The notes under the pieces were generated by a model. That model was not told where the DNA came from. It worked only from the letters and a program-made list of their open reading frames with translations, and did not search any database. DNA of 46,478 bases from a virus: positions 1-46,478 of IMG/VR virus record IMGVR_UViG_3300045242_000171; one strand, 5' to 3'. The position numbers were made by a program, and so were the translations under genes. Shown here one piece after another: positions 43,924-46,478 of the stretch (position 1 is the first letter of the stretch; every line of letters starts with the position of its first letter).

Positions 43924-45491
43924 GCAGGTTCTCCTATTGACTCGAGCCACTGTTGTGTGGATTCGGTGTTGGGTCGGTACTCACGCCGCTTCACGCGGTG
44001 GTAGGCGATGTCGCGGGACTTGATCCAGCGCAGCGTGGAGATAGAGGGGTCAATGCCGCCGAATCGCTGCACGTGGGAGGACCAGTTGCGGGGCGGCCAC
44101 TCGCCGAAGCGCTCCTTGTACTTCATCGCGGAGTAGCCAGGCTTGTAGGCCTTCATCTCTCCGTAGCCGGCGAGTTCCAGGTAGAAGTTGCGCCGCTGGT
44201 TCTCCGTCAGCAGCGAGGCCCTGCGTGGTCCCACCTCAGAGAGCTCTCCTTCGCCGACGGTGACCACTCGAGCACGCGGGGCGAAATAATATCCACACGA
44301 GGGGCAGGTGTTGGAGCCGGCCCACACGCACTTGCAGTCGGGGCAGGTGAGCTTCTTGATCTCGTCTTTCGGCTTGGCCGCGGCGGCTTCGGCGGTGCGC
44401 TTCTCGTCGATCGCGTACTTGCCGTGAAGGGTCCAGTAGCGGTCATCCGTGGCGAACCCGTGGCGATGCACATTGCCCGCGTGATCGAGTACCAGGCAGT
44501 CCGACTTTCCCGCAGTGGGGCGGAGTCCTCGTCCGAGCATCTGGAGATAAAGTCCGAGAGACTTCGTAGGGCGCGCAAAGACGACGCAGTCGAGCTCCGG
44601 GAGGTCGAAGCCGATACTGGCGAGGGTGCAGTTGGTGAGTACTTGCGTGCGGCCATTCGAGAACCTCTCAAAGATTGCTTCACGAGCGTGCTGGGGCGTG
44701 TTGGCATCGACATGCTCAGCGGCTACGCCCTCGGACAGGAACTGCTGCGCTAGCGCCACGGAGTGCGGGATCTTGGTCGCGAACACCACCGTCCTGCGGC
44801 CAGCCGCGTACTTGAGCCAGTGCTCCACGATGTCACCGGTGAGCTGCGGGCGATTCATCACGCCCTCGAGCTCACCCAGGTTGTAGTCACCGCCGAGCGT
44901 GTGGACTGCCTTGAGGTCAGGCTCGCTCACGCTGAAGTAGCGGGCGGGGACCAGGAAGCCCGCGTCAGTCAGTTCTCTGACGGACGCCACCTCGATGAGC
45001 TCGTCGTACACGCGCCCCAGCGCCTTACCATCAGAGCGGCAGGGTGTGGCGGTGAGGCCAATGATCTGTGCGTCCGGCCAAAGGCCCAACAACGCAGCCC
45101 GCGTGTCAGTGAGACCCACGTGGGCCTCGTCCACGATGATCCTATCAAACGGCGCAAGCTCAATCCGCTTGCGTCGGAGCACGCGGGAAATAAGCGTGTC
45201 CACGCTCCCCACCTGCACGTTCGAGTACAGGTTGGTGCGGTTGTCACCAGCAAGAATCACTCCATACTTCACGCCAACGTCGTCGAGCTTCCTGCAGGTC
45301 TGGTGGATCAGCTCCCGGCGCGGAGCCAAGAACAACGTGCGGCTGTCGCCGCCCCGGCGGATGATCTCGGCGGCAATGACAGTCTTCCCAGAACCAGTTG
45401 GGGCGACCAGCAGAGGCGCCCTCACGTTCATGAACCGCATCTGGTCGACGCGGTCCACCGCGGCCTCCTGGTAGGGGCGTAGCTGGATCAC
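43920..45491 (-). CDS. SF2 helicase
   Basis: 523 residues from GTG 45491 (GTGA overlap). Helicase motifs in order: Q-like RPYQEAAVDR, motif I APTGSGKTVIAAEI, motif II VDEAHVGL, motif III LTATPCRSDG, later motif V LTNCTLASIGFDLPEL and VI QMLGRGLRPT. A zinc ribbon, CPDCKCVWAGSNTCPSCGYY, lies at ~390-410, followed by a helical C terminus. The type I-restriction R/UvrB-like group of phage helicases fits. Unwinds or remodels DNA in replication/recombination. Confidence 0.9.
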   Translation of the reverse strand: MIQLRPYQEAAVDRVDQMRFMNVRAPLLVAPTGSGKTVIAAEIIRRGGDSRTLFLAPRRELIHQTCRKLDDVGVKYGVILAGDNRTNLYSNVQVGSVDTLISRVLRRKRIELAPFDRIIVDEAHVGLTDTRAALLGLWPDAQIIGLTATPCRSDGKALGRVYDELIEVASVRELTDAGFLVPARYFSVSEPDLKAVHTLGGDYNLGELEGVMNRPQLTGDIVEHWLKYAAGRRTVVFATKIPHSVALAQQFLSEGVAAEHVDANTPQHAREAIFERFSNGRTQVLTNCTLASIGFDLPELDCVVFARPTKSLGLYLQMLGRGLRPTAGKSDCLVLDHAGNVHRHGFATDDRYWTLHGKYAIDEKRTAEAAAAKPKDEIKKLTCPDCKCVWAGSNTCPSCGYYFAPRARVVTVGEGELSEVGPRRASLLTENQRRNFYLELAGYGEMKAYKPGYSAMKYKERFGEWPPRNWSSHVQRFGGIDPSISTLRWIKSRDIAYHRVKRREYRPNTESTQQWLESIGEPA

Positions 45492-45619
45492 CGGCCACTG
45501 ACGAGCACGATGCCGGCGACGAGCACGGCGACCCATCCCAGGGCGGCGAACACGCCGACCACCACGCCTGCCACCACGCGCGTGATGGACAGCGCCACCT
45601 CTCGAGCGCGGCGGGTCAC
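45488..45619 (-). CDS. 43-residue membrane protein
   Basis: GTG 45619 overlaps the previous stop (GTGA); TGA at 45488 overlaps the helicase GTG. Sequence: a basic start, then VVAGVVVGVFAALGWVAVLV as one or two membrane spans. The longer open frame reading from 45853 is a shadow of the upstream gene. Confidence 0.6.
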   Translation of the reverse strand: MTRRAREVALSITRVVAGVVVGVFAALGWVAVLVAGIVLVSGR

Positions 45620-46110
45620 TTCGGGCTCCCGACGCAGCCGGCGAAGCGCTTGTGGGCGGCCTCCTCTGCCTCGGCCAGCACCACATCCACGCTGCGCCGG
45701 AAGGCGCCGTCGGTGGCGAGCTCTTTGCCGGCGACGTGACCGTTGGCGTCCGGCGCTGGCAAATAGTAGAAGTCCCATGGAGTCTTCGGCTTGGGAGGAT
45801 TCTTGCCCTGGTCCGCCTCGATCGTCAGCTGCAGCAGCGCGCACAATCTCCACACTGCCTTCGCCAGGTGGTAGGTGCCATCCTCGTCTTTTACGTTGCC
45901 CTGCTGGTGGTCAATCATGTGGCGCATGACCTTGTTGGCGTGGTCGGTCGAGACTCCCCGCTCCCACCGCAGCGCTCCGCCCAGGGCGTGCTGCTTGTTG
46001 CCGAGCAATGACACTGCAGCCACGGCCGCGGGCACGTCGGGGAAGTAGGCGATGAATCCATCCCACACAGGCAGCGCGTTGCGCGCGTCGCGATCAGTTG
46101 GCAGCGTCAT
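45616..46110 (-). CDS. dATP/dGTP diphosphohydrolase-like protein (DUF5664 type)
   Basis: 164 residues from ATG 46110; a TTG at 46122 is an alternative. The pattern RNALPVWDGFIAYFPDVPAA, VSLLGNKQHALGGALRWERG, VSTDHANKVMRHMIDHQQ, DGTYHLAKAVWRLCALLQL matches the phage family I know as DUF5664, named dATP/dGTP diphosphohydrolase in Pfam. Conserved His/Asp (GNKQH, STDHA) would bind metal. Such enzymes remove specific dNTPs; here no purZ is seen, so base replacement is not indicated. Confidence 0.7.
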   Translation of the reverse strand: MTLPTDRDARNALPVWDGFIAYFPDVPAAVAAVSLLGNKQHALGGALRWERGVSTDHANKVMRHMIDHQQGNVKDEDGTYHLAKAVWRLCALLQLTIEADQGKNPPKPKTPWDFYYLPAPDANGHVAGKELATDGAFRRSVDVVLAEAEEAAHKRFAGCVGSPK

Positions 46111-46333
46111 TTGTGTTCCCAAAGCGAAGTCCGTTAAACCAGCGTCTCAACACGTAGCTGCGGACCAGCGAGATGACCGTGTAGAGCAGGCCGATGATGA
46201 AGTTCTTGCCGGCCGTTAGACCGTGGAATCCGAAGAGCGGCAGGATCAGCATGTTCGCGCTGAAATTCACGCAGAAGCCCACCGCGATGTTCGCGGCGGC
46301 CTCGGCGAGAGAGCCGCTCTTCGTTTGGCTCAT
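46094..46333 (-). CDS. DUF7220-type membrane protein
   Basis: 79 residues. SGSLAEAAANIAVGFCVNFS, then NMLILPLFGFHGLTAGKNFI, IGLLYTVISLVRSYVLRRWF. This sequence pattern (two spans, then S-(L/I)-(V/A)-R-S-Y-x-L-R-R) is one I know from small phage proteins of the DUF7220 family. ATG 46333 overlaps the previous stop; its end overlaps the phosphohydrolase by 17 bases. Confidence 0.75.
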   Translation of the reverse strand: MSQTKSGSLAEAAANIAVGFCVNFSANMLILPLFGFHGLTAGKNFIIGLLYTVISLVRSYVLRRWFNGLRFGNTNDAAN

Positions 46334-46478
46334 ATAAGCTCGAGGCTGAGCCGTTCCTCGACGAAGCTATCCACGTCCCGTTCCACGGATTCGTAGAAGT
46401 CGTTCGCATCCTGGGCGAGGACCTGGTCGATCGAGTGGTACACCGCGTGCGCGGCCGGGTACTTCACGAAGCTCACTC
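46330..46478 (-). CDS. C-terminal part of the gene at 1-258
   Basis: TGA at 46330-46332, preceded by the last 48 codons of the protein that starts at 258. This copy carries one nonsynonymous difference: Ser in place of Ala, at the codon holding 46434. It completes the gene when the ends are joined. Confidence 0.75.
   Translation of the reverse strand, partial: VSFVKYPAAHAVYHSIDQVLAQDANDFYESVERDVDSFVEERLSLELI
46333..46478. repeat. Terminal redundancy, right copy
   Basis: Repeats 1-146 with one mismatch (A 46434 for C 102). Joining the two ends restores one continuous leftward gene overlapping the DUF7220 start (TATATGAG). Confidence 0.9.

Noticed and set aside
5773-46333. CRISPR arrays or anti-CRISPR genes of known families
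   Set aside because: No regularly spaced repeats were seen; the 63-bp repeat has only two copies and is coding. No product matched an anti-CRISPR I could recognise.
4-46478. Reverse transcriptase and template/variable repeats of a diversity-generating retroelement, as in BPP-1
   Set aside because: The gene order is BPP-1-like, but no reverse transcriptase motif (YxDD) and no adenine-variable repeat pair near the fibre genes was found by reading.

Overview
The window is a nearly complete genome of a temperate, tailed double-stranded DNA phage of about 46.3 kb. The first 146 bases recur at the end with one mismatch, so the true molecule is circular or circularly permuted. GC content is high and nearly every base is coding. 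Gene ends overlap their neighbours by a few bases (ATGA, GTGA, TAATG). The head and tail genes point to a podovirus: a P22-like portal of 717 residues, an acidic scaffold, an SU10-type (DUF5309) coat protein, a P22-like tail-hub or stabilisation protein, three large Ala/Gly-rich internal virion proteins, and no tape-measure or sheath gene. The order resembles BPP-1/BcepC6B-like podoviruses, from memory. High GC, GH108 endolysin, lipoprotein signal and a DUF4102 integrase suggest a high-GC Gram-negative (Pseudomonadota) host; the exact host cannot be read from the sequence.

Layout. (1) 1-1,584: a divergent control region. It has the start of the long leftward operon behind a strong terminator, a possibly leaderless 37-residue gene, tRNA-Asn and tRNA-Met genes, and about 540 gene-free bases rich in inverted repeats. 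(2) 1,585-2,629: an XRE-type regulator, a small leftward gene and a MarR-like regulator. (3) 2,767-5,776: early rightward genes, including an SSB-like protein with an acidic tail, an HNH endonuclease and a RecB/Cas4-like PD-(D/E)XK exonuclease. (4) 5,773-10,071: about twenty tiny, translationally chained genes, several with CxxC zinc-ribbon motifs, plus a 63-bp duplication that reuses the end of one gene and the start of the next. (5) 10,014-12,016: DUF4102 tyrosine integrase with two small upstream genes, a probable attP region bounded by two identical 22-bp repeats, and a promoter with a palindrome between -35 and -10. (6) 12,041-14,565: a rightward accessory operon with a C5-cytosine methyltransferase. 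A second, very long, recognisable protein is encoded entirely inside the methyltransferase gene in another frame. (7) 46,478 back to 14,426, all leftward: a nucleotide phosphohydrolase-like protein, SF2 helicase, DUF559 endonuclease, NrdR-like zinc ribbon, JAMM-like lipoprotein, small and large terminase with an HNH gene between them, portal, scaffold, coat, head-tail connector, a variable set of tail-fibre or spike proteins, lysis genes, tail hub and ejection proteins.

How it works together. The integrase, XRE/MarR regulators and palindromic promoter form the lysogeny and early-control part. The SSB-like protein, exonuclease and helicase are the only replication or recombination genes; there is no DNA polymerase, so the phage must use the host replisome. 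The methyltransferase probably protects the DNA. The leftward operon packages DNA, builds the virion and lyses the cell. The most unusual features are the dual-coding methyltransferase locus, the gene-free terS-HNH interval with iterons and a tRNA-like/att-like element, a lipid-anchored JAMM-like protein and a 29-residue cysteine-rich microprotein in the lysis/tail block.
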